Positions 17,997-26,498 of a stretch of DNA of 64,000 nucleotides are shown in pieces (the stretch's first letter is position 1; every line of letters begins with the position of its first letter). Origin of the DNA: Candidatus Anammoxibacter sp. (GTDB taxonomy: Bacteria > Planctomycetota > Brocadiia > Brocadiales > Anammoxibacteraceae); NCBI GenBank assembly GCA_021777055.1, contig JAIQZO010000101.1, positions 1-64,000 of the forward strand. Reading direction: 5' to 3'. Below the pieces are notes generated by a model. The model worked only from the letters and a program-made list of their open reading frames with translations. It did no database searches and had not been told where the DNA came from. A program made the translations under genes and the position numbers.

Positions 17997-18857
17997 ATGA
18001 GTCCGCAATTAAATATTAATGAAAAAGACGAAAAGCTTTATCTACCTGAAATTGCAAAAGTAACCAAGGTTAAGAGTTTTACTGATCAGGAGAAGTTTTT
18101 TGAAGTGGAACTTGCTAGTGGAAGGAGCTTAAACCATGATCCCGGTCAATTTGTTCAAGTCTCTGTGCTTGGCATTGGTGAGGCCCCCATCTCTATCTCC
18201 TCTCCACCCGAGAAAGGGAGCAGGTTTGAAATGTGTATAAGGGCGGTTGGCCCCCTTACAAGAAAACTACACACCCTTGGTGTCGGCGACAATATCTTTA
18301 TCAGAGGTCCCTTCGGGCATGGGTTTGACAAGGATATATTAGATAAATTAAGTGGGAAACATCTCCTGTTTATAGCTGGTGGTATAGGTTATGTTCCCCT
18401 ACGTTCATTAATTAATATGGTATTAGAAGAGAAAGAGATTTACGAGAAGATATCAATCCTCTATGGCTGTAAAACGCCCCAAGAGAGGATGTTTCCTTCC
18501 GAATTGGACGAAATAAACTCTATTGGTGGTAATGTGGAATTGCTGGAAATAGTTGACAGACCTGATAATAACTGGAAAGGGTATAGCGGTGTTATTACTA
18601 ATCTCATCCCCAGAGTTAGTATAAATCCTGAGAATTGTATTGCCGTCATAGTTGGCCCGCCTATTATGTATAAATTTGTAATAATGGATCTTTTGGATCT
18701 AAAAATGCCAAAAAAGAGTATTTATATTTCACTTGAAAGACGTATGAAATGTGGAATTGGAAAATGTGGCCATTGTCAGATGGAAGGGATATACGTCTGC
18801 CAGGAAGGGCCTGTGTTTAATTATTCTTATGTGGCCAATAACAAGGAGATATTCTAA
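17997..18857 (+). CDS. hydG: group 3b hydrogenase gamma subunit, FAD/NAD(P)-binding reductase
   Basis: A 286-residue protein of the ferredoxin-NADP reductase/dihydroorotate dehydrogenase electron-transfer type. It has an N-terminal FAD-binding barrel (DPGQFVQVSVLGIGEAPISISS, about 45-66), an NAD(P)-binding domain (LLFIAGGIGYVPLRSLI; ILYGCKTPQERMF), and a C-terminal [2Fe-2S] site CGIGKCGHCQMEGIYVC (about 252-268). It exchanges hydride with NAD(P)H. ATG 17997 is chosen over the upstream TTG 17976 because aggaag lies 6 nt before it. Its stop overlaps the next start (TAATG), which suggests translational coupling. Confidence 0.94.
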   Translation: MSPQLNINEKDEKLYLPEIAKVTKVKSFTDQEKFFEVELASGRSLNHDPGQFVQVSVLGIGEAPISISSPPEKGSRFEMCIRAVGPLTRKLHTLGVGDNIFIRGPFGHGFDKDILDKLSGKHLLFIAGGIGYVPLRSLINMVLEEKEIYEKISILYGCKTPQERMFPSELDEINSIGGNVELLEIVDRPDNNWKGYSGVITNLIPRVSINPENCIAVIVGPPIMYKFVIMDLLDLKMPKKSIYISLERRMKCGIGKCGHCQMEGIYVCQEGPVFNYSYVANNKEIF

Positions 18858-19612
18858 TGCCAAAACCTAAAGTCGCATTCTTTGACTTTACATGCTGCGA
18901 AGGATGCCAACTATGTGCTTTGGATTTAACAGCGGAACAGTTATTGGACCTGCTGGCGGTAATTGATATCGTTGAATTCCGGGAGGCAATTAGTGAAAAA
19001 TCTGACAGCTTCGACATTGCCATAGTGGAAGGCAGCATAACGAGGGATTCTGATATTCCCAGGTTGGAAAAGATAAGGAAAACTGCAAATCTGTTGATCT
19101 GCCTGGGCTCATGTTCCTGTATAGTAGGCATTAATGCATTAAAAAACTTCCAGAAAACAGAAGAGTTACAAAACGAGGTCTATCCTGATGCCCCTCATAG
19201 ATATGAAACCTCCGTAGCCAGGGCAGTAGATGAGATTGTTAAAGTTGATGCAATTATCCCAGGATGTCCCATTAACACTTTAGAGTTTGTAAAGGTCGTA
19301 AAGAATCTTGTGCTGGGTAAAGACCCCGATATTCCCACTTATCCGGTTTGCATAGAGTGTAAAAAGAAGGAAAATATCTGCGTGTATGAGAAAGGTATCC
19401 ATTGTCTTGGCCCTGTAATAAGGGCAGGGTGTGGGGCAATATGCCCTGAAAAGGGGGGGTATTGTTTTGGATGCAGGGGCCTGGTTCCTGACCCTAATCT
19501 GGACTCTATGCGTGAGATTATGAACAAATATAATATGCCCTATGATCAAATAGATGATAGATTCAAATTGTTCTTAGGAAGGAATAAGGAGATATTTCAA
19601 GATGTCCAATAA
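18857..19612 (+). CDS. hydD: group 3b [NiFe] hydrogenase delta (small) subunit
   Basis: A 251-residue small subunit. The proximal [4Fe-4S] ligands are DFTCCEGCQLCALDL (about 10-24), CLGSCSCI and GCPIN. The extra C-terminal cysteines (PVCIECKKKENICVYEKG, HCLGPVIRAGCGAICP, CFGCRGL) supply the other two clusters. No signal peptide is present, as expected for a cytoplasmic group 3 enzyme. It overlaps the gamma gene by one base and the alpha gene by 11 bases. Confidence 0.95.
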   Translation: MPKPKVAFFDFTCCEGCQLCALDLTAEQLLDLLAVIDIVEFREAISEKSDSFDIAIVEGSITRDSDIPRLEKIRKTANLLICLGSCSCIVGINALKNFQKTEELQNEVYPDAPHRYETSVARAVDEIVKVDAIIPGCPINTLEFVKVVKNLVLGKDPDIPTYPVCIECKKKENICVYEKGIHCLGPVIRAGCGAICPEKGGYCFGCRGLVPDPNLDSMREIMNKYNMPYDQIDDRFKLFLGRNKEIFQDVQ

Positions 19613-20900
19613 TAATGTAAAGATAAACGTTAATCATATTACTCGCGTAGAGGGGCATGGAAATATTACTATAGATGTATCAAACGGAGAACTGAAAGAG
19701 TGTAAGCTACACGTTGTTGAGGCCCCTCGTTTTTTTGAAGCCATGTTAAAGGGGCGTCATTACAACGATGTGGGATTAATCGTTTGCCGTATCTGCGGTA
19801 TTTGTTCTGCGGGTCATATGTTGGCCTCTTTAAAGGCATCAGAGGATGCATTTGGAATAACCATTTCAGATCAGGAACGGAAACTTCGAATGCTTTTAAA
19901 TTGCGGTGAATTTTTTGAAAGCCACGTACTGCACGTATACTTTCTTGCCGTTCCAGATTTTGTTGGTGCCAAGAGCGTGCTGCCTCTTGTGAAGACACAT
20001 AAAGATACAGTTATACAGGCCTTAAAGCTAAAGAAGTTGGGGCATGACATCGGAAATATTATTGGTGGTCGATTGATCCATTCCATATCAATGAATGTTA
20101 AGGCTGTTTCAAAGGTTCCCACAAAGAAAGAACTGGAAGAGATTATTTCCAGATTAAAAGATGCAAAAAAGGAGATTGCCATTGGGGCAAATATATTAAA
20201 GACGCTGAAAATACCGGATTTTGAACGTGAGACGGAATACATATCGCTCTATAAGCCTGGTGAATATACCTTTTTGGAAGGAAGCATATTTTCCAGTGAT
20301 AGTGGTGAGACCTCATACAAGAATTACAGGGAAACAACCAATGAATATCTGGTGGACCACTCCACTGCAAAGAGGGCAAAACATAAACGCAACTCTTACA
20401 TGGTCGGCGCCCTGGCCCGCTTTAACAACAACAACCAATGGCTCTCTGATGACGCAAAGCAGATGGCCCACGATCTTGGTCTGAAGGCGCCATGTTATAA
20501 TCCATACATGATAACTGTTGCTCAGTTTGTGGAACTGGTACATATAACAGATGATTCTATTAAAATTGCTGAAGATTTACTTAATAAGAGCCTCGAAGTT
20601 GAAGACCGAACATTTCCTTTAAAAGCTGTTACCGGAGTGGGTGCAATAGAAGTTCCCAGAGGGATATTATTTCACGAATACAGCTATAACGACAAAGGTT
20701 ACCTGGAAAAGGCAAACTGCATCATTCCCACTGGACAGAACCTGGAAAATATAGAAAATGATATGAGAAAACTCACGCCCACAATACTTGACAAAACAAA
20801 GGAAGAGATAACATTAATGTTAGAGATGCTGGTCCGGGCTTACGATCCATGCATTTCGTGTTCCACACATCTACTGGATGTTAAATTTGTTAATGCGTAG
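19602..20900 (+). CDS. hydA: group 3b [NiFe] hydrogenase alpha (large, catalytic) subunit
   Basis: A 432-residue catalytic subunit. The two nickel-binding motifs are RICGICSAGH (63-72) and DPCISCSTH (415-423), with four cysteines for the NiFe(CN)2CO centre. Only nine residues follow His423 (starting LLDVK). In most families such a tail is removed by a dedicated endopeptidase, but no such gene is seen in the window. Related enzymes reversibly couple H2 to NAD(P)H and can reduce sulfur. In an anammox-type cell this could handle H2 as an electron source or sink. It ends the recognisable operon. Confidence 0.96.
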   Translation: MSNNNVKINVNHITRVEGHGNITIDVSNGELKECKLHVVEAPRFFEAMLKGRHYNDVGLIVCRICGICSAGHMLASLKASEDAFGITISDQERKLRMLLNCGEFFESHVLHVYFLAVPDFVGAKSVLPLVKTHKDTVIQALKLKKLGHDIGNIIGGRLIHSISMNVKAVSKVPTKKELEEIISRLKDAKKEIAIGANILKTLKIPDFERETEYISLYKPGEYTFLEGSIFSSDSGETSYKNYRETTNEYLVDHSTAKRAKHKRNSYMVGALARFNNNNQWLSDDAKQMAHDLGLKAPCYNPYMITVAQFVELVHITDDSIKIAEDLLNKSLEVEDRTFPLKAVTGVGAIEVPRGILFHEYSYNDKGYLEKANCIIPTGQNLENIENDMRKLTPTILDKTKEEITLMLEMLVRAYDPCISCSTHLLDVKFVNA

Positions 20901-20951
20901 AAAAGTTTAATTGCAATCAACCGCCTGCCGTCTAAATAGGAGGAACAGGTT

Positions 20952-20999
20952 ATGAGTGCAGTTGTTCTTCATCCAGGAGAAGATACAAACAGATATTGA
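20952..20999 (+). other. 15-codon frame with strong ribosome binding site after the hydrogenase operon
   Basis: The sequence taggaggaacaggttatg gives a strong Shine-Dalgarno before an ATG at 20952. The frame closes after MSAVVLHPGEDTNRY. It could be the start of a gene whose body has been lost, or a leader peptide. Nothing recognisable follows it in any frame before the ligase gene. Confidence 0.35.
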
Positions 21000-21129
21000 T
21001 ACGTTCATAAATAAAAAAATCTTTTTCCGGCAGCCATAGAAACCTAAATAGACATTATTCTAATATAATTACCGACAATTATTTATACTTCGAACACTAA
21101 GGAATGAGGCGACGTAGAATCGCGCAAAG

Positions 21130-21978
21130 ATGAAAATACTATTCACATATCTGTTATTGCTTTTTACCACCGCAATTTTTTCGCCATACATTATTCTGGC
21201 AAAAGACACTACCCCAAAAGCCATGCTCGCACAAAAATGGGAGCCAGGCGTGAATGTCTCAGGTTGGTTGATGAGTGAAAAATTTGATGGTGTGCGAGCA
21301 TATTGGGATGGTAAGCAACTATTTTCGCGATCAGGTTTAGTTTTTCACCCGCCATTATGGTTTACGGAAGGTTTCCCGTCATTTGCGTTAGATGGAGAGT
21401 TGTGGATTGGGAGAGAAAGATTTTCAGATACGTTAAGTATTGTCAGGAAGAAAAAGCCACATGATGGCTGGGCGGACATCCGCTTTATGATATTTGATAC
21501 GCCTGAAATTCCAGGAGGATTTGAACAAAGAATAAGGACTGCTCAAGAGTGGTTTAAAGTGTCTCCGTCCCTTTACGCAGTAGTGATCGAGCAGGAAATT
21601 TGTCAGAACGAAAAACATTTATTGCAAAGATTAAAAGAGATAGAATCGCTAAATGGCGAAGGTATTATCCTAAGAAAACCAGGATCTTCTTATATAAACA
21701 GACGATCAAATGCCATGCTGAAGGTGAAAAGTTTTTCAGAAGCAGAGGCCGTCGTAGTCGAACACATTTCCGGATCAGGCAGGAACAAAGGCAGGCTTGG
21801 CTCAGTTCTTGTTGAACTGCTTGACGGCAAACGGTTTGCAATAGGAAGTGGTTTTTCCGATCATGACCGAAACAATCCTCCTACCATAGGAAGTTTGATC
21901 ACTTTTAAGCACTATGGGTTTACAGAATCGGGCATTCCACGATTTGCTACATTTAAAGCTGTTAGAGTTGATTATTAA
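21130..21978 (+). CDS. exported ATP-dependent DNA ligase (LigE-like)
   Basis: A 282-residue minimal ligase. Motif I SEKFDGVRAYWDG has the adenylated Lys, motif III is RFMIFDTPE, motif IV GEGIILRKPGS and motif V AMLKVKSF. A C-terminal OB-fold follows (GRLGSVLVELLDG, IGSGFSDHDRNNPP). The N-terminus is a clear signal peptide (KILFTYLLLLFTTAIFSPYIIL), as in the LigE group of periplasmic ligases in proteobacteria. It seals nicked DNA outside the cytoplasm, proposed elsewhere to act in DNA uptake or biofilm DNA. It lies 229 bp after the hydrogenase operon and has no repair-gene partners. Presence in a planctomycete-like genome may reflect transfer. Confidence 0.9.
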   Translation: MKILFTYLLLLFTTAIFSPYIILAKDTTPKAMLAQKWEPGVNVSGWLMSEKFDGVRAYWDGKQLFSRSGLVFHPPLWFTEGFPSFALDGELWIGRERFSDTLSIVRKKKPHDGWADIRFMIFDTPEIPGGFEQRIRTAQEWFKVSPSLYAVVIEQEICQNEKHLLQRLKEIESLNGEGIILRKPGSSYINRRSNAMLKVKSFSEAEAVVVEHISGSGRNKGRLGSVLVELLDGKRFAIGSGFSDHDRNNPPTIGSLITFKHYGFTESGIPRFATFKAVRVDY

Positions 21979-22589
21979 TTTCCCGAAAACCTGTCTCATT
22001 TTTCTATCCTTTTTTTGCTCCTTTTCACAAATCTTACATCCAGGAAACGAAAAGGAAAGTCAATATTTATTTAAGTACACCCCGAATACTCCCCTTAAAC
22101 ACAGGCCTTGTCTCTGGCCTTACCCGAGCAATATCTCTAAAGTTTATGATTAAAATCCGATAAAAACAAAGAGCGGTATTATGATTTTGATTAAGGCCGA
22201 TGATTTTACATTATCCATAGCGCGGCGAAGTCGCAACCAAAATACAGAATACAGGAGTCAGGAGTCAGAATAATAGAAAACATGATTCAGGAAGTAAATA
22301 CAAATTTAACAATTAATAACTCTATTATAAAACAAGAACAAATCTATGCTTTATTCTGAATTCTGGCTCCTGTATTCTGTATTCCATAAAAACTACAAAA
22401 TCTTTTTAAGAAAGAAGTTTTTATAAAGTAATACTATATAGTTATTAATTATTACCTGCTATTTACCCGGCAATTAAAAAGAAACTAATAGTCGTAACAT
22501 AAGGCATTGTATATAGGTGAGAGACAAAAGTCCCGACTAATGTATTTAATTGCAGAATTAATATTAAAATTTATTAATCGAAAGAAATC
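21979..22589. repeat. intergenic region with dispersed element A (copy 1)
   Basis: No gene. Positions 22219-22434 share both ends with 51519-51915. The left end is gaag-tcgcaaccaaaataca; the right end is cctgtat...ccataaaa...cttttataaagtaata. In this copy the arms 22241-22271 and 22353-22383 form an imperfect 31-bp inverted repeat (28 matches). It looks like a non-coding miniature element. Confidence 0.7.
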
Positions 22590-23843
22590 ATGGTAAAAGT
22601 CATTTTTATAATTTTCAGTCTTATATTGATATTACTCGTAAAATCCGAACCTATTCTTGGACAACAAGATATTAAAGAAGTGATGGATAACGAGTTAAAA
22701 ATAGGATACAAACCAATTGATATAGAATCAATTGTTGAAAACGATATGATAAAACACCATGTTACTTTTGTAAAATCAGATGACCGGGTTCATATTGCGT
22801 ATGACCTTGAGTTTGATCAAATTAAAGAAAAATTAATAGAGTTTGCGACCAGGAGGTATAGACCAATAGATTTTAGTGTATATAAATTCGGCGGCAGGGT
22901 TTATTACTCAACTATTTGGGTATATGATGGCAGGCCGGGAATTTATGTGTTCAATATTACAAATCACGAAGAATTTACCACATGGTTAGAAGAAAATATA
23001 AAAATTGGATACAAACCTATAAAAATAAAAACATATGTTTTAAACGGCGCATACAACTATATTGGAATTCTAGTAGCCGATAATAACGACCGGCCTTATT
23101 TTCTCAATCATACTTATTCTGATTTCTCTAAAAATTCCATAAAGAAAAAGAAAGAAGGATATTCACCCATAAGTATTTCTAGCGCCTTTTTTGATAATAG
23201 TTGGAACTATAATGTAAATTTCATAAAAACCTCATTTCCAAGTAGACATATTACTAATGCTTCCCCTGATAGGTTTAAACAATATTTATTAAGAAATGAC
23301 GATGATGAGTTTGCTCTGGCAGATTTAAATGTAAACTATACCGGAAGCGTATATAGATATGACGCGTGTTTTATAAAAGACGGATCAGATACACACTTTT
23401 ACTGGAACCTTGAAACTGATATAACAAAATATGTGGGGGAACGAATAAACGGTATGAAGCACGGTACTGGTGTTTATTTTTTCGATACCGGTGATTACTA
23501 TACTGGTGAGTGGCAGGATGACATTATTCATGGGACCGGCACTTACGTTTGGGGAAAGAATAAATGGTATGGTCATAAATACGAAGGTGAATTTAGAAAG
23601 GGAATACGCAACGGAAAGGGTAAAATGCATTATCCTAACGGAGCTATATATATGGGTAATTGGGTGAATAATTTCAAACACGGTAGTGGATTTATCCTTT
23701 GGATGAAAGGAAGATGGAATGGATACAAATTCCTAGGTGAATTTAAAGAAGGAAAGAGAGACGGGTATGGTATAATTATTTCCCCGGAGGGGGAAATATA
23801 TAGAAGTAATTGGGTCAAAGGAAGAATGTCTCCCATTAATTAA
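22590..23843 (+). CDS. exported protein with BTRD1-like tandem repeats and C-terminal MORN repeats
   Basis: A 417-residue protein with an N-terminal signal peptide (VIFIIFSLILILLVK ... ILGQQD). About four ~60-residue repeats follow up to residue 275. Each carries a G-Y-x-P-I-x-I/F block then an aromatic strand (IGYKPIDIES, RRYRPIDFSVY, IGYKPIKIKTY, EGYSPISISS), like the bacterial tandem repeat domain 1 (BTRD1) family. The last ~130 residues hold about six MORN repeats (YVGERINGMKHGTGVYF, YTGEWQDDIIHGTGTY, YEGEFRKGIRNGKGKM and so on). MORN repeats often act in membrane or protein contact. The combination is unusual; function is unknown. No operon partner. Confidence 0.8.
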   Translation: MVKVIFIIFSLILILLVKSEPILGQQDIKEVMDNELKIGYKPIDIESIVENDMIKHHVTFVKSDDRVHIAYDLEFDQIKEKLIEFATRRYRPIDFSVYKFGGRVYYSTIWVYDGRPGIYVFNITNHEEFTTWLEENIKIGYKPIKIKTYVLNGAYNYIGILVADNNDRPYFLNHTYSDFSKNSIKKKKEGYSPISISSAFFDNSWNYNVNFIKTSFPSRHITNASPDRFKQYLLRNDDDEFALADLNVNYTGSVYRYDACFIKDGSDTHFYWNLETDITKYVGERINGMKHGTGVYFFDTGDYYTGEWQDDIIHGTGTYVWGKNKWYGHKYEGEFRKGIRNGKGKMHYPNGAIYMGNWVNNFKHGSGFILWMKGRWNGYKFLGEFKEGKRDGYGIIISPEGEIYRSNWVKGRMSPIN

Positions 23844-23904
23844 GATTAGCAAAGTCGTAAATCTGTAAAGACATTATTTTAAATAAAGTTTTCCTGAAAT
23901 GGTA

Positions 23905-24555
23905 ATATTCATCAGCCCAGGGTAAGCAGCGCGCCACCCTGGGTTTGTGTGTAATAAAAATAAAACCTGAAGGGGTTTTACAATGAAATGACTGTCCTTG
24001 ATCAACTCCTCAATCCCATACATACCTCTCATCGTATTCAACATTATATTTTAGAAACAGCCTGCGCAATTCATCCTGGAATGTCTCTTTAGTATGGTGC
24101 TCTGCCTGATTTATAATATATTTCTTTAGAGAATTCAAATGTGATGGCGATACAGAAAATACACCATATCCGGACTGCCATTGGAAGTCATTAAGAAAGG
24201 GTGATTCTTTACTTTTTATCCATTTGGAAGACCCTTTCTTCAAATCACGAACCAAATCGGCTATTGTATTTTTCCGTGAAAGGGTACAGAGAATATGTAC
24301 ATGGTCTATTGCCCCACCAACCTGTAAAGACTGAGATCCTAAATTCTTGCTAGCCCCTGACAGGTATGCATGCATCTCTTCACTTAAATTATTATCTTTT
24401 AGGAACGGGACTCTATCCTTTGTAGAAAATACAATATGAATATATACCTTTGACAATGATTGGGGCATCTTAAAACGCCTTTGTAAAACCCTTTCAGGGT
24501 TTATATTATATTTGATATATTCCCAGGGTGGCGCTCTGCTTACCCTGGGCTAACG
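23905..24555. mobile_element. IS200-like/RAYT unit with flanking REP-like palindromes
   Basis: The transposase gene lies between two palindromes. The left one is 23916-23943 (cccagggt...accctggg) with a cctgaaggggttt-type box; the right one is 24522-24549 (same arms, inverse orientation) with accctttcagggt boxes on both sides. IS200/IS605-type elements have subterminal hairpins and no terminal inverted repeats, which fits. Confidence 0.8.
24010..24468 (-). CDS. IS200/IS605-like (REP-associated, RAYT) Y1 transposase
   Basis: A 152-residue single-tyrosine (HUH) transposase. It starts MPQSLSKVYIHIVFSTKDR, has the metal-binding HUH motif as HVHILC (about 53-58), then SSKWIKSKESPF, FQWQSGYGVFSVS, the catalytic Tyr region KKYIINQAEHH, and ends YDERYVWD. 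The length is typical for the RAYT/Y1_Tnp group. It should nick single-stranded DNA at the flanking palindromes. It appears intact. The two nearby palindromes and those at hypD share its style, so it may be the agent that spread them. Confidence 0.93.
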   Translation of the reverse strand: MPQSLSKVYIHIVFSTKDRVPFLKDNNLSEEMHAYLSGASKNLGSQSLQVGGAIDHVHILCTLSRKNTIADLVRDLKKGSSKWIKSKESPFLNDFQWQSGYGVFSVSPSHLNSLKKYIINQAEHHTKETFQDELRRLFLKYNVEYDERYVWD

Positions 24556-24571
24556 AATATTACCCTTTCAG

Positions 24572-24680
24572 GGTAGAAATTTTGATAATACTATATACGG
24601 CATTCTGGCAAAAAAACAAAGGAAATACGAATGAAGGAAAAAATAAGGTAGAAATTTTGACAATACTTTATCCGCATTTC
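24572..24680 (+). repeat. 32-bp near-perfect direct repeat
   Basis: ggtagaaattttgataatac (starting 24572) recurs as ggtagaaattttgacaatac (starting 24647), and similarity continues through ...ata-cggcatt / ...atccgcatt. It sits between the intact transposase unit and the truncated copy. Confidence 0.65.
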
Positions 24681-24744
24681 AACACTAAAGATCCAAATAT
24701 TTCTTTGCAACTATACTACATTATCAAGTTTAAACATTAACCGC

Positions 24745-24905
24745 TTTTTACCCTGAAGGGGTTATATTCATCAGCCCGGGGTAGAGCGAAGCGCCACCCT
24801 GGGTTGATGTGAAATAAAAAATAAACCCTGAATGGGTTTTACAATAAAAAGACCGAGACCTTATCAACGCATCAATCCCATACATACCGTTCATCGTATT
24901 CAAAT
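24745..24905. mobile_element. truncated second copy of the RAYT unit
   Basis: Palindrome 24775-24782/24796-24803 and the ccctgaaggggtta box match the left end of the unit at 23905. On the minus strand 24872-24901 encodes EYDERYVWD-stop, the exact end of the transposase. Almost all of the gene is missing, so this is an internally deleted copy in the same orientation. Confidence 0.8.
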
Positions 24906-24992
24906 AATCAATATTTATATTATATCCCAACTTATCTACCGAGCAAATTTAAAGACCGTGCTCATCCCTCAACTAAAGAAATGCACAATTCA

Positions 24993-25898
24993 TCATCTGA
25001 ATCCACGTGTCAATCCATATTTTTCTGCAAGTTCAACAGCATATCCATACTCTTTTCTAGTAATCCTCCTGTCTATCTCTGCAAATTCGCTTGCCTTATA
25101 AATAGGACGGTACTGATCCATTATATTTATATATGTATTTCGAGAGATCTCTTCGGCAATAAATTGTATCACCTCTTCAGTTCCGGCCGTGTCATTTGGC
25201 ATAATCAGGTGCCTAACTAGCAAACCCTGTTCCGCAATGCCGTGATTATCAATTTTGAGATCTCCTACCTGTCTATGCATCTCTTTAACAACATCTTTTG
25301 CAACTACGAAATAATCTGGGGTATCAGAATAGTGTTTTCCAGACTTAGTGCTGGAGTATTTAATATCGGGCATATAGATATCCACAACTCCTTCAAGGAT
25401 TTTTATGACTTTCAACGATTCGTAACCGCCGCAATTCCAGACAATAGGGAGTTCAAGTCCCATACCGGCAGCTTCAAATATGCTGCTAACGATTTGTGGT
25501 GCATAATGGGTCGGAGTAACAAAATTAATGTTGTGGCATCCTCTTTCTTGTAGAAGGACCATCTGTTCTGCCATCTCTTTAATAGTCGTAATCCGTCCTT
25601 CTCCAAGATGACTAATATCGTAATTTTGGCAGAAAACACACCTCAAATTACAATGGGACAGAAATATCGTACCTGAACCAACATTACCGACCAATGGTGC
25701 TTCTTCTCCAAAATGGGGAAAGACGCTGGCAATCATAAGTTCTGATCCCGCCATGCAAACTCCCGTTTTACCATTTAACCGATTAACTTTACAGTTTCTG
25801 GGACAAATCGAACACTCTTTCAACATTTCCCGTAATAGTTTTGATTTTTTCTCAAGTCTTCTATTGTTGAATAGTTCAATATATGATGGTGTATACAT
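24993..25898 (-). CDS. radical SAM protein, PflA/COG1313-like
   Basis: A 301-residue protein with the radical-SAM cluster motif CNLRCVFC (about 88-95). A Cys-rich N-terminal region precedes it (CSICPRNCKVNRLNGKTGVC, about 31-50), typical of the PflA-like COG1313 group. Further blocks are GSGTIFLSH, INFVTPTHYAPQI, NCGGYESL and DIYMPDIKY. Members are activase-like radical enzymes of unsettled substrate. The gene's 3' end lies 90 bp from the truncated RAYT copy. It has no partner gene here. Confidence 0.88.
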   Translation of the reverse strand: MYTPSYIELFNNRRLEKKSKLLREMLKECSICPRNCKVNRLNGKTGVCMAGSELMIASVFPHFGEEAPLVGNVGSGTIFLSHCNLRCVFCQNYDISHLGEGRITTIKEMAEQMVLLQERGCHNINFVTPTHYAPQIVSSIFEAAGMGLELPIVWNCGGYESLKVIKILEGVVDIYMPDIKYSSTKSGKHYSDTPDYFVVAKDVVKEMHRQVGDLKIDNHGIAEQGLLVRHLIMPNDTAGTEEVIQFIAEEISRNTYINIMDQYRPIYKASEFAEIDRRITRKEYGYAVELAEKYGLTRGFR

Positions 25899-26498
25899 TT
25901 AAATATGACAATTTAAAATAAGAAATGTAGTAATAATATTTCTCACGCAAAGCCACGGAGACACAAAGATATTTATCCAAATTCTCTATTGATAATCCTG
26001 GATATACAATTCTTCATCAATGATTTACCAAAATTTAATTTCGTCTTTTGTCATTAATCTTTGTGCCTTTGTGTGAGTTATTATTATACTCCGTGGAGAT
26101 CTATTATCTAGAATCTTATAGCTTCTGAAAAGGCTAAATTGTTACGAAATAACTAAAGTCAATTTGAGCAAAACTTTAATCTGCAGGATATAATTAATAT
26201 ATAGGAGCCGAATGTGTTTGTAATAAAATCGCCAGGAACTAACGATCGAAAAGATAGGTTCGGCTTATATAACGAAGAAAAACACCTCTTTCATTTTATT
26301 GCGAAGATAAGATGAACCCGCAGGTTTTGTAAAATACGTTACAAAATCAACGTTAGCAAGATGGCTCCACTCAATTAAGACAAATAGGAATGCCTGCTTG
26401 TGAATATTACATATATGGCATTATTATTTATTGATCTTCTTATGCCTCTTACAACTTTGAATTTTCCTGATAGAGTTGGAAAGAAAGGGAGGTGCGCT
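25899..26498. repeat. intergenic region with imperfect inverted repeat
   Basis: The stretch 25942-25970 (ctcacgcaaag...acacaaagat) is mirrored by 26056-26077 (aatctttgtg...gtgtgag), with ctccgtgga at 26090. This tcacgcaaag/cacaaag type of sequence recurs in many genomes as short non-coding repeats. No gene is seen. The start of the next gene is at 26499. Confidence 0.6.

Noticed and set aside
24748..24930. 60-codon minus-strand frame in the truncated RAYT copy
   Set aside because: It is out of frame with the transposase relic EYDERYVWD-stop that explains this sequence.
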